NCBI GenBank assembly: GCA_029259635.1
Contig: JAJDEU010000010.1
Location: 124,001-188,000 of the forward strand
Length of the DNA: 64,000 nt
Direction of reading: 5' to 3'
Source of the DNA: Planctomycetota bacterium
GTDB taxonomy: Bacteria > Planctomycetota > UBA1135 > GCA-002686595
The notes under the pieces are model-generated. The model had not been told where the DNA came from, did no database searches, and worked only from the letters and a program-made list of their open reading frames with translations. This document shows, one piece after another, positions 1 to 7,053 of the stretch. The number at the start of each line of letters is the position of its first letter. Position 1 is the first letter of the stretch. The translations under genes were made by a program, and so were the position numbers.

Positions 1-526
1 TCACCTTGTTCGGTTGCGTCACCTTTTGGATGGGCTTCGCGGGTTGGATGGGCTTCGCGGGCGCCTTCGGCTTGGCCACCACGGGAACCGGCTTCGCTTT
101 GGGAGCGACCGGTTTCGGAGGCGCAGCCGCGATCGGTTTCGAGACCGGCTTCGGCGCTGCCTTGACCTGAGGCTTCGCCTTGACGGGTGGCTTTGCCTTG
201 GCTTTTGCCGGGGCAACCGGAGCGGCCGCCCGCTTTGGCGCTATTGGCTTCTCAGCCTTCGAGCCCTTGGAAGGGAAGCTCTGAGCTTCTCCGGGGAGAT
301 CCGGAAGGTCCTCGAGGGGAGCCGGCTTCGACGAGCGCGCGGGCTTCAACTCGACCTGGTCGGGGAGCTCAGGCAGTTCGGGAATATTCTCGGCAGAGGC
401 TTCGGTCAGGGGCTCGGTCTCGGGAAGATCCATATCGCGTCTCGGGGCGGGGCTGGCGGAATCGGAGCTCTCCGCGTCGGGGATTCTGGAGAGGTCGAAG
501 GGTTCGTTGGGCTCGTTCGCGCTCAT
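1..526 (-). CDS. Pro/Ala/Lys-rich protein, N-terminal part (3' end outside window)
   Basis: An open frame runs leftward from an ATG at 526 to the window edge without a stop, giving 175 residues. The first ~90 are acidic and proline-rich (repeated E-L-P-x-L-P and D-L-P-x-L-P motifs). From about residue 90 the sequence becomes a basic repeat of Lys-Pro-Ala units (KPVAPKAKPVPV-like), with no hydrophobic segment and no recognisable domain. This looks like a disordered linker or nucleic-acid-binding region ahead of a domain that lies off the window. It is the next minus-strand gene after prfA, at 323 bp, so it probably has its own promoter. The opposite strand also holds open frames here, but their Arg/Leu-rich composition is what the antisense of a Lys/Ala/Pro repeat produces. 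Function unknown. Confidence 0.6.
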   Translation of the reverse strand, partial: MSANEPNEPFDLSRIPDAESSDSASPAPRRDMDLPETEPLTEASAENIPELPELPDQVELKPARSSKPAPLEDLPDLPGEAQSFPSKGSKAEKPIAPKRAAAPVAPAKAKAKPPVKAKPQVKAAPKPVSKPIAAAPPKPVAPKAKPVPVVAKPKAPAKPIQPAKPIQKVTQPNKV

Positions 527-849
527 GCTCTGTCGGTAAGAATCGGGGAATCGGCTCGTCCACAATTGGCTGTTCCCCGCCAGGGTCTACCCGAACGCTC
601 CGATGTGCATCGGGGAAGTGCATCGGAGCCCAGGCCTTGGGGGTCTTCGGCGTGGAGGAGGATCTAGAGTGCCGAACGAACCAGGATACAGGACTTGCGG
701 AAGTTGGTTGTGGTGGGATCCCTGTGAACGCCACCGATCCCCAAAAAGTTCAGTTGCGATGGCAAAGTACGCCCGAAAACAGGTGCGGTAACGGTCCTCG
801 CAGCTCGTCGAGGAGGTCGGTAGACCGGTAGGCCTTACGCCAGCCCGGA
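527..849. other. Intergenic region between prfA and the Pro/Ala/Lys-rich gene
   Basis: This 323-base gap holds no convincing gene. It contains a 9-bp perfect inverted repeat (597-605 and 621-629, gctccgatg/catcggagc) around a 15-nt loop. The octamer tgcatcgg occurs twice in direct orientation within it. The hairpin lies downstream of prfA and upstream of the gene starting at 526, so it could end prfA transcription or sit in the next gene's leader. No T-run follows it on either strand. Confidence 0.35.
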
Positions 850-1929
850 TTAGAGGGCCTGAATACGGAGATCGCGGTCGCGCTCTTCGAGCGCATCGAG
901 GATGGGGTCCAGGCGTCCGGCGACAACCTGCTCCAGGGCGAAGTTCGAGCCGAGGCGATGGTCGCTGACTCGGTTCTGGGGAAAGTTATAGGTCCGAATC
1001 CGCTCGCTGCGATCTCCGGAACCGACCTGTTCCTTTCGCGCGGAGGCACGGGCTTCGTGCTTCGCTCGACTCTCCGCTTCAAACAACCGAGCCCTCAGAA
1101 TTCGGAGCGCCTTCGCGCGATTCTTGTGCTGGGATTTTTCGTCCTGGCAGATCACGACGGTGTTCGTCGCGAGGTGAGTGATTCGAACCGCCGAGCTGGT
1201 CTTATTCACGCTCTGACCGCCGGGCCCACTCGACCTCATCGTATCCACTCGAAGATCGCCATCTTTGATATCGATCTCGACCTCCTCGGCTTCGGGGAGG
1301 ACAGCGACGGTGGCCGCGGAAGTGTGAATCCGCCCCTGGGTCTCCGTGCTCGGAACCCGCTGGACGCGGTGTCCGCCAGATTCGAAGCGGAACAGACGCC
1401 AAGCGCTGGCGCCCTTGACTCCGAACACGATTTCCTTGAAGCCGCCGACCTCCGAATGGGTCTCTTCGAGCACCTCGACCTTCCACTTCTTCGTCTCGCA
1501 GAACTTGACGTACATGCGGAAGAGATCTGCGGCGAACAGAGTCGCTTCGTCCCCGCCCGTTCCCGCGCGGACTTCGACAATGATCCGGGTGCGTTCGAGA
1601 TCGGGGTCCTCGACGAGTGCCGACTTGATTTCGCGCTCGAGCACCGTCTCCGCCGTATCGAGCTCGCTCAGCTCTTCCTCAGCCATGGAGCGCATCTCGG
1701 GATCTTCATCCTCGAGCATCTCTTGCGCCGAGGATCGATCCGAGAACAGCTTCTCCAGTCGCTCGGTCAGCTCGAAGGAACGCTCGAGTTGTCCGCGCTC
1801 TTTCAGGAGCTCGGGAAACACTTTGGGATCCGAAGCGACCTCGGGCTTGGAGAGCTCGTCGGTCAGTTCGCGATACCGGGCTGCTCGCTCGCGGAGCTTA
1901 TCGACGATCGCCGGGATGATGATGGCCAT
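850..1929 (-). CDS. prfA: Peptide chain release factor 1 (RF1)
   Basis: Recognises UAA and UAG stop codons in the ribosomal A site and triggers peptidyl-tRNA hydrolysis. The 359-residue length is normal for RF1. The universal GGQ loop is at about 237-239 ([12 protein letters not shown]). The codon-recognition tripeptide region reads P193-S-T195 within [18 protein letters not shown], fitting the P-x-T of RF1 and not the SPF of RF2. The N-terminal ~100 residues are the charged helical domain 1. The ATG at 1929 gives the expected N-terminus. It follows rpmE on the same strand (137-bp gap), a common rpmE-prfA arrangement. The prmC methyltransferase that often follows prfA is absent. Two long open frames on the opposite strand are antisense shadows. 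Confidence 0.97.
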   Translation of the reverse strand: MAIIIPAIVDKLRERAARYRELTDELSKPEVASDPKVFPELLKERGQLERSFELTERLEKLFSDRSSAQEMLEDEDPEMRSMAEEELSELDTAETVLEREIKSALVEDPDLERTRIIVEVRAGTGGDEATLFAADLFRMYVKFCETKKWKVEVLEETHSEVGGFKEIVFGVKGASAWRLFRFESGGHRVQRVPSTETQGRIHTSAATVAVLPEAEEVEIDIKDGDLRVDTMRSSGPGGQSVNKTSSAVRITHLATNTVVICQDEKSQHKNRAKALRILRARLFEAESRAKHEARASARKEQVGSGDRSERIRTYNFPQNRVSDHRLGSNFALEQVVAGRLDPILDALEERDRDLRIQAL

Positions 1930-2066
1930 CGAACCCTGCCCCTTTGTGTGAGAGCAACTGCCTGAAGCGGCAGGAGAAACGAAATCAAGGCGAAGAACAC
2001 ACCGATCGAAGTTGGGGGCTCCGGGTTGGGAGCGTCACCTCGAAAGGGCTGAGACGCTTAGCCCAG

Positions 2067-2279
2067 CTACTTCTTCGCTTCGATCGTGCCGTACTTCTTG
2101 ATGAACTTATCGACGCGGCCGGCTGCGTCCACGAACTTCTGCTTGCCCGTGTAGAAGGGATGACACTCACTGCAAATCTCGACGCGAATCGAGGGCACCG
2201 TGGCGCGGGTCGTGAACTTGTTGCCACAACCGCAGGAGATTTCGCAGTCGACGTATTTGGGGTGGATTCCGCTCTTCAT
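2067..2279 (-). CDS. rpmE: 50S ribosomal protein L31
   Basis: A 70-residue L31 of the zinc-binding (C+) type. Cysteines at C-E-I-S-C-G-C near the N-terminus and C-S-E-C around residue 37 form the Cys-rich zinc site, followed by the conserved H-P-F-Y-T-G-K-Q-K motif. It starts MKSGIHPKY, as in other L31 proteins. L31 sits at the intersubunit bridge near the 5S rRNA. It lies between maf and prfA on the same strand. The presence of the zinc ligands suggests the zinc-replete paralogue; no C-minus copy is seen in this window. Confidence 0.97.
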   Translation of the reverse strand: MKSGIHPKYVDCEISCGCGNKFTTRATVPSIRVEICSECHPFYTGKQKFVDAAGRVDKFIKKYGTIEAKK

Positions 2280-2387
2280 AGCTCTCTCTCTGGAAATTAG
2301 AGGCGGGGAGATTACTTCGCCTCTGGCGAAGGATCAAGCTGCCGCCCCTACACAAGTTCGATTAATAATGCCGGACAGCGCCAATTC

Positions 2388-3005
2388 TCAGACGCTGGCT
2401 CCTTCGAATCCGGCCTGACAGAGCAGCCGCTTCGTCAGTTCAACCGGCAGCCCGACGACATTGTCGAAGCCGCCCTCCTCCAGACCTGTCACGAAAGCAT
2501 CCGCATTCTCCTGAATGGCATAGCCCCCGGCCTTGTCGACCCACTCTCCCGACTCCACGTAGGCCTGCGCTTCGTGATCCTCAATGCGCCGCATCCGCAC
2601 CCAGGTCCGCTCGCACTCCGCGAAGACGTTCGCCTTCGTCGGTCCGATCACGCAAACACCCGTAATGACTTGATGGCGTGATTCGGACAGCCATCCCAAA
2701 TACCGGCGCGCTTCCCGCTCATTCGCGGGCTTCCCGAGCAGGCGTTCGCGCCCGTCGACCTCAACCGCCACGACCGTATCGGCGCCGATAACCCAGACGG
2801 GCTCCGAGCGGTCCTTTGCCGCGACAAAGGCAGCTTTGCGGCGTGCCAAGAGCAGAGCCACATCACGTGGCGTCCGCCCTGCCTCCACCGTTTCGTCGAC
2901 CCCTGCGGGGGCGACTTCGAAGTTGTAGCCAGCGACAGAGAGGAGCTCTCTCCGACGCGGAGATGCCGAGGCAAGGATCAGCCTGCCTCGGTCTCCCGGC
3001 CTCAG
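2388..3005 (-). CDS. maf: Maf-family nucleoside triphosphate pyrophosphatase, CTG start
   Basis: A house-cleaning enzyme that hydrolyses non-canonical or methylated NTPs/dNTPs to monophosphates. The Maf signature L-I-L-A-S-A-S-P-R-R-R-E-L-L lies near the N-terminus. Further motifs are GADTVV and the LGKP-x-N-x-x-EA stretch, and V-G-L-P near the C-terminus. The first ATG/GTG-type codon in frame (2888) falls after the essential SASPRR motif, and an in-frame stop sits at 3030-3032. Between them no ATG, GTG or TTG exists. A CTG at 3005-3003 overlaps the TGA of the upstream gene (CTGA) and has GAGGA 7 nt upstream, giving a normal Maf length of 205 residues. An internal CTG at 2981 is the only alternative. 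Confidence 0.9.
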   Translation of the reverse strand: MRPGDRGRLILASASPRRRELLSVAGYNFEVAPAGVDETVEAGRTPRDVALLLARRKAAFVAAKDRSEPVWVIGADTVVAVEVDGRERLLGKPANEREARRYLGWLSESRHQVITGVCVIGPTKANVFAECERTWVRMRRIEDHEAQAYVESGEWVDKAGGYAIQENADAFVTGLEEGGFDNVVGLPVELTKRLLCQAGFEGASV

Positions 3006-4396
3006 CGCTTCTTCCTCGTGACTTTCTTCTTAGCTGGCTTCTTAGCCGCCTTCTTAGCCGGCTTCTTCGTAGCCTTTTTCTTCGTCGCCTTCTTTTTGGC
3101 GACGGGCTTCTTCTTAGCGGCCGGCTTCTTCTTCGGAACCGACTTCTTCTTAGCAGCCGGCTTCTTCTTGGCGACGGGCTTCTTAGCCGCCTTCTTCTTG
3201 GCCGCAGGCTTTTTGGCAGCCTTCTTCTTTTGCGCGGCAGCACTCTTCTTCAGAGCAGCGGCTTTCTGAGCCGCCTTCTTCTTGTCAGCCGCAGCCTTCG
3301 CCGCCGCTTTCTTCTTCGCCGCCGCAGCTTTCTGCGCAGCCTTCTTGTCCGCGGCCTTTTTCTTCGCCGCGGCTACCTTGGCCTCAGCGGCCTTCTTCTT
3401 ATCCGCGGCCGCCTTGGCCACAGCAGCCTTCTTCTTGGCAATCGCGGCCTTTTCAGCTGCGGCCTTTGCGCGTATAGCCGCTCGCTCCGCAGCCTTCGCT
3501 TCCGCCTTCTTCTTCTTCTCAGCCTCTTTCTTGGCCTTCTCTTTAGCTTTGCGCTTCTCCTCAGCCAAACGCTTGCGCTCTGATTTCTCGCGCTCCTGCT
3601 TGAACTTCTTCGCTAGGCGCTCCGACTCGCGCCTGCGACGAGCATCTTCCTTCTTGGCCAACGCAGCCTCGCGCTCCAGGTCGCGCTCCCGCTGAATCGC
3701 CAGTCGCTCTTGCTGGGCAATCCAGTCTTTGTGAACTTTTGCACCGTGGGGGCACTCACCGACGAGCGGGCACTCCCAACAAGAGGGCTTCTGCCGCGTG
3801 CACCAGTTCTCGACCACGTAACCGAAAGTGACGGCGAACTCGAGGTCCTTGCCCTTGGGCACGAGAGGCGTAATCGACGCGCGCCCTTTCTTGACCGAGG
3901 TCGTGCGTCCGATCATGCCGAGTCGATCGAAGACGCGGATCAAGTCGAGACTGATCGGAAGCTCCTGATCATTGGCGACCCACAAGAGGTAGTGAGAAGC
4001 CTCGCTACCCAGGAAAATCATCTCGGTCAAAAACTTCCCGGCGGCAACCTCGTCGTCCCGCAAGAACTCCAAGTCAAAGCCGTGGCTCTGCTGAAAGACC
4101 TCTTGCAGGTAGGTCTTGATGTCCCGCGCGACCAGCAAGCTCGCGCCGTTTTTTGCACGGGAAGCGATGTGCGGAATGATCTCTTGCGCCTGTGCGATGC
4201 GCGCTTCATTCCAGTCAAAGAACCCGGACTGCAGGTTCTTAATCGTCGTCACCGCTTGTGTGACCGTCAGATGCCGGGTCAACACGCAGAGTAGACCCTG
4301 CATGACCAGGGTCCCCTCCTTCATCGGTTGGGGAGGAGTCCATTTGGACTTAACACGACCCATCAGGGCCGACGCGCTCGCAGCTTTGCCTGTCAC
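3002..4396 (-). CDS. Endonuclease III-like (HhH-GPD) [4Fe-4S] protein with histone H1-like tail
   Basis: A 464-residue two-part protein. Residues ~25-220 resemble the helix-hairpin-helix-GPD fold of endonuclease III/A-G glycosylases. Cys199, 206, 209 and 215 are spaced C-x6-C-x2-C-x5-C, exactly the iron-sulfur loop of that family. D151 in ISLDLIRVF sits where the catalytic Asp is expected. The hairpin segment around FLGSEASHYLLW lacks the catalytic Lys of bifunctional enzymes, so lyase activity is doubtful. Residues ~225-300 form a charged Arg/Glu/Lys helix (probable coiled coil). Residues ~300-464 are almost pure Ala/Lys with KKPAAKKK repeats, like histone H1 tails. It starts with GTG 6 nt after the rpsP stop and overlaps maf by 4 bp, so it is in a housekeeping operon. 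Predicted role: DNA binding, repair or nucleoid packing (inference). Confidence 0.85.
   Translation of the reverse strand: MTGKAASASALMGRVKSKWTPPQPMKEGTLVMQGLLCVLTRHLTVTQAVTTIKNLQSGFFDWNEARIAQAQEIIPHIASRAKNGASLLVARDIKTYLQEVFQQSHGFDLEFLRDDEVAAGKFLTEMIFLGSEASHYLLWVANDQELPISLDLIRVFDRLGMIGRTTSVKKGRASITPLVPKGKDLEFAVTFGYVVENWCTRQKPSCWECPLVGECPHGAKVHKDWIAQQERLAIQRERDLEREAALAKKEDARRRRESERLAKKFKQEREKSERKRLAEEKRKAKEKAKKEAEKKKKAEAKAAERAAIRAKAAAEKAAIAKKKAAVAKAAADKKKAAEAKVAAAKKKAADKKAAQKAAAAKKKAAAKAAADKKKAAQKAAALKKSAAAQKKKAAKKPAAKKKAAKKPVAKKKPAAKKKSVPKKKPAAKKKPVAKKKATKKKATKKPAKKAAKKPAKKKVTRKKR
3003..3017 (-). promoter_or_regulatory. Ribosome binding site and CTG start codon of maf
   Basis: On the minus strand GAGGA (3017-3013) is followed by a 7-nt spacer and then CTG (3005-3003), whose last two bases are the first two of the upstream gene's TGA. 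The context is the same as the usual ATGA/GTGA coupling junctions, but with a CTG. It decides the maf start because no conventional start codon exists between the in-frame stop at 3030 and the conserved Maf motif. Confidence 0.65.
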
Positions 4397-4402
4397 GCTG
4401 AC

Positions 4403-4840
4403 CTACTCTTCGCCGGTTTCGGATGCAGCCTGCGCCGCAGCTGCTTTAGCGGCTGCTTGCGCTTCTGTTCGCTGCGTACGGCGCGCCTCTTTGGCGGCCA
4501 TTACTCCAGCTTTCAACTGGCGACGCTTCGCTTTACGCGCCGTCGGCTTCTTGCGACCACTGCGGTCGCGCTTCGGCGTAGGTTCAGCGCCTTCGTAGAC
4601 ACCTTGGGATTGGAGCAGCGTCTGAACCGTCCGACTGGGCAGCGCACCTTGGGCAAGCCAAAACTTCGCGCGCTCGACATTCAGATTCAGCTTGAGCGCT
4701 TCGTCGGTGCAGAGCGGGTCGAATAAGCCGAGGTTTTCGATCGTGCGCCCGTCGCGAGGCTTGCGACTATCGGCGACGGAGATTCGGTAGGACGGGCGGT
4801 GCCTGCGCCCGGTTCGCTTCATTCGAATGATGACAGCCAT
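4403..4840 (-). CDS. rpsP: 30S ribosomal protein S16
   Basis: Starts MAVIIRMKRTGRRHRP, the canonical S16 N-terminus, followed by the Y-R-I-S-V-A-D-S-R-x-P-R-D-G-R motif and the LGLFDP segment. At 145 residues it is longer than the usual 80-100. The extra ~55 C-terminal residues are basic then Ala-rich (KKPTARKAKRRQ, then AAAKAAAAQAASE), a low-complexity tail seen in some phyla. S16 is an early assembly protein of the 30S body. It lies between ffh and the endonuclease III-like gene. The rimM-trmD-rplS genes that usually follow rpsP are replaced by the repair-like gene and maf. Confidence 0.95.
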   Translation of the reverse strand: MAVIIRMKRTGRRHRPSYRISVADSRKPRDGRTIENLGLFDPLCTDEALKLNLNVERAKFWLAQGALPSRTVQTLLQSQGVYEGAEPTPKRDRSGRKKPTARKAKRRQLKAGVMAAKEARRTQRTEAQAAAKAAAAQAASETGEE

Positions 4841-5155
4841 GTTCAGTCTTCTCGGTGGTTCGGATTCGACCAGTCTCTCGTTCTGCGACTAGCCTTGGAG
4901 TTCGGTGCGCCCTTCCCGCGGTCGGCGGCCCTCGAATCCACCGGCGAGGTCCTTGAGGAGTCGAGCTCCCGGCAGACCTTCGACTCCTCAAGGGAAGAGT
5001 GCGGCGATTCGGAACCGGCGAAAACCGCTCACGATGGAGCGAGCGCCAAGTTTCGAGCGAGAGAGTCTAGGGTCAGGTGCCAGCAATTCCGACCCCCTTC
5101 TGCCAATTGAGCCCCAAAACATCGGGCCCAAGCGGCCGTCCACTTCGGCGACCGG
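4841..5155. other. ffh-rpsP intergenic region
   Basis: A 315-base gap between the ffh stop and the rpsP start, both on the minus strand. It holds the strong hairpin described at 4951-4993 and no convincing gene. I checked for the conserved core of bacterial SRP RNA because ffh is adjacent, and did not find it. The region probably carries the end of the ffh transcript and a promoter for rpsP. Confidence 0.4.
4951..4993. terminator. Perfect 14-bp inverted repeat between ffh and rpsP
   Basis: Arms 4951-4964 (ccttgaggagtcga) and 4980-4993 (tcgactcctcaagg) are exact reverse complements around a 15-nt loop. The position, after ffh and before rpsP, suits a terminator or attenuator, or a protein-binding site. 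No U-run follows in the minus-strand transcript, so classical intrinsic termination is not assured. It could also be an autogenous S16 control structure, but nothing in the sequence shows that. Confidence 0.5.
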
Positions 5156-6784
5156 CTACTTCCGGCGGCCCTTCCCGCGCTTGTTCTTGTTCTTCTTCTG
5201 CTTGCGCTTCGAGCCACTCTTCCGCGTCGCCGACGACCCCCGCGGCTTCGCTCCACCCCCCATCATGCTGGCCAGGTCCGGCATTCCGCCGCCACCTCCG
5301 CCAGCGCCACCGAATCCCCCGAGTCCACTGAGGTCGGGCCCGCCACCGCCGCCGAGCCCCGCCAAGCCGCCGAGCCCCTTCGCCATATCTCCGAGGCCGC
5401 CGAGCATTCCGCCGCCGCCCAGGTCGTCCGCCGCCAAGCTTCCATCCGGCGAGAGCCCGGCGAGGGCCTGCTTCTTGGCCTTGCCCCCCAGCTTCCCGCC
5501 CACGCCCATCTTCTTCATCATCTGCCCCATGCCCTTGTGCATCTTGAGCAGGCGATTGACCTCTCCGACCTCCTGACCCGCGCCGCGCGCAATGCGCCGC
5601 CTGCGGCTCATGTCGATCAGATTCGGCAGCAGTCGTTCGCGCGGCGTCATCGAGAGAAACAGCGCCTCGAGCCGCTTCATGTGGTGATCGTCGAAGTCGA
5701 GCTTGTCCAGCATGCCGCCCATGCCGGGCATCATTCCGAGCACCTTCTTCATCGGACCCAGCTTCTGGATCATCCGAATCTGGGCCAGTAAATCCTCCAG
5801 CGTGAAGGAGCCCATCACCATGCGCTCGAAGGAGGCTTGGGCATCGCCTTCGTCGATGTTCTCTTGGGCTTTTTCGACCAGCCCGACGACATCGCCCATT
5901 CCCAGAATTCGCCCGGCCATGCGCTCGGGACTGAACCGATCGATGTCCTCGATCTTTTCGCCCGTACCGATAAAGAGGATCGGGCGGCCGGTGACGGCCT
6001 TTAGGCTGACCGCGGCACCGCCGCGCGCGTCGCCGTCGAGCTTGGTCAGAATGACGCCGGACAGTTCGAGCTGCGCGTGGAAGGCTTCTGCCGATCGAAC
6101 GGCGTCTTGCCCGGTCATCGCATCCGCAACGAGAATCTGGTTGCGCGGCTTCGTTCGCTTGACGATGCGGCCAAGCTCGTCCATCAACTCCGTGTCGATG
6201 TGCAACCGACCCGCGGTATCCAAGATGACGAGGTCGTAGCCCTTGAGCTTGGCCGTCTCGACTCCTCGCGCGCACAGCTCATCGGGAGCGATGCCGTCCT
6301 GATGGAAGACCGGGATATCGAGCTTTTGACCGAGGACTTTGAGCTGCTCCACGGCCGCCGGTCGCTTGACGTCGGCGGCGACGAGCAGCGGCTTGCGCCC
6401 GTGCTTGTCGCGCAAGAACTTCGCGAGCTTGGCCGTAGTCGTCGTCTTGCCCGCGCCTTGCAGGCCGGCCATCAAGACCACGACGGGGTCGGTACCACCG
6501 AGATCGAGCTCGGCGTCCTCCGGCCCCATCAGCTCGACCAGCGCCACGTGAACGGCGTGAATGAAGCGCTGGGAGGCGTCCATTCCCGCGCCGACCTCTT
6601 CGCCGAGCAGGGCATCCCGCACCCGCCCGATGAGGTCGTCGACGACCTTGAAGTTGACGTCGGCCTCGAGCAGAGCCTGGCGAACCTCGGCCAGGCCGCC
6701 CTCGACGTTCTTCTCGGTGATGCTGCGCTCTCCGCGCAGGGATGCGACGGCAGAGCTCAATCTTTGGGTGAGAGATTCAAACAT
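5156..6784 (-). CDS. ffh: Signal recognition particle GTPase Ffh
   Basis: Binds signal peptides of nascent membrane and secreted proteins together with SRP RNA and docks with FtsY. Starts MFESLTQRLSSAV at 6784, the standard Ffh start; an in-frame ATG-type start 21 codons upstream lacks family support. N domain 1-~90, then the G domain with GLQGAGKT at 108-115, DTAGRLHID, and TKLDGDARGG. The M domain has LGPMKKVLGMMPGM and the SRP-RNA-binding I-D-x-S-R-R-R-R-I-A-R-G-A-G motif. The last ~110 residues of the 542 form a long Gly/Met-rich tail (GGLGDMAKGLGGLAG-like) ending in a Lys/Arg cluster, well beyond the usual methionine-rich end. It lies 269 bp downstream of murA on the same strand. Confidence 0.97.
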   Translation of the reverse strand: MFESLTQRLSSAVASLRGERSITEKNVEGGLAEVRQALLEADVNFKVVDDLIGRVRDALLGEEVGAGMDASQRFIHAVHVALVELMGPEDAELDLGGTDPVVVLMAGLQGAGKTTTTAKLAKFLRDKHGRKPLLVAADVKRPAAVEQLKVLGQKLDIPVFHQDGIAPDELCARGVETAKLKGYDLVILDTAGRLHIDTELMDELGRIVKRTKPRNQILVADAMTGQDAVRSAEAFHAQLELSGVILTKLDGDARGGAAVSLKAVTGRPILFIGTGEKIEDIDRFSPERMAGRILGMGDVVGLVEKAQENIDEGDAQASFERMVMGSFTLEDLLAQIRMIQKLGPMKKVLGMMPGMGGMLDKLDFDDHHMKRLEALFLSMTPRERLLPNLIDMSRRRRIARGAGQEVGEVNRLLKMHKGMGQMMKKMGVGGKLGGKAKKQALAGLSPDGSLAADDLGGGGMLGGLGDMAKGLGGLAGLGGGGGPDLSGLGGFGGAGGGGGGMPDLASMMGGGAKPRGSSATRKSGSKRKQKKNKNKRGKGRRK

Positions 6785-6967
6785 GTGGGCTTCTTTTATA
6801 GATGCTCGCGCAAGTGCTGTCAGCCCTGCATGAGGCTCTCGCGGCAACTGCTTTCCACTGCACTCCGACGGGGAGCGAGTGATTCCTCGAAGCAGCGGGA
6901 AGTCTACAGCCCTTCAACCGTCGAAGGTCGCTGTCCTCGATAGCTCCTCTGACAGGCAAGATCTCCC

Positions 6968-7027
6968 ATGAAAAAGCTCATTCTTCTCATCGCACTCACC
7001 GGCCTCTTGATCACCTTCCTTAGGTAG
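6968..7027 (+). CDS. Possible 19-residue hydrophobic micro-ORF
   Basis: ATG AAA AAG begins MKKLILLIALTGLLITFLR followed by TAG. The composition (two lysines, then an uninterrupted hydrophobic run) is that of a signal peptide or single-span micropeptide, in the ffh-murA gap on the opposite strand. There is no clear Shine-Dalgarno (ggcaagatctccc precedes the ATG). It may be a genuine leader-like micropeptide, the start of a decayed membrane-protein gene, or chance. Low confidence. Confidence 0.25.
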   Translation: MKKLILLIALTGLLITFLR

Positions 7028-7053
7028 CCAAGAGCCTCCACTGGAAGAGAGCT

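Noticed and set aside
14..667. Plus-strand open frame rich in Arg, Leu and Gly
   Set aside because: It is the antisense of the minus-strand Pro/Ala/Lys repeat; its composition is what that low-complexity DNA gives on the other strand.
958..1965. Long plus-strand open frame of 335 codons
   Set aside because: It lies antisense to the well-supported prfA; codon composition follows from high-GC third positions.
3018..3695. Phe/Ala-rich plus-strand open frames opposite the H1-like tail
   Set aside because: Ala/Lys codons (GCC, AAG) read in reverse give Phe/Leu/Ala-rich open frames; not a membrane protein.
4841..5155. Possible SRP RNA next to ffh
   Set aside because: No match to the conserved core of the bacterial SRP RNA; only a 14-bp hairpin is found.
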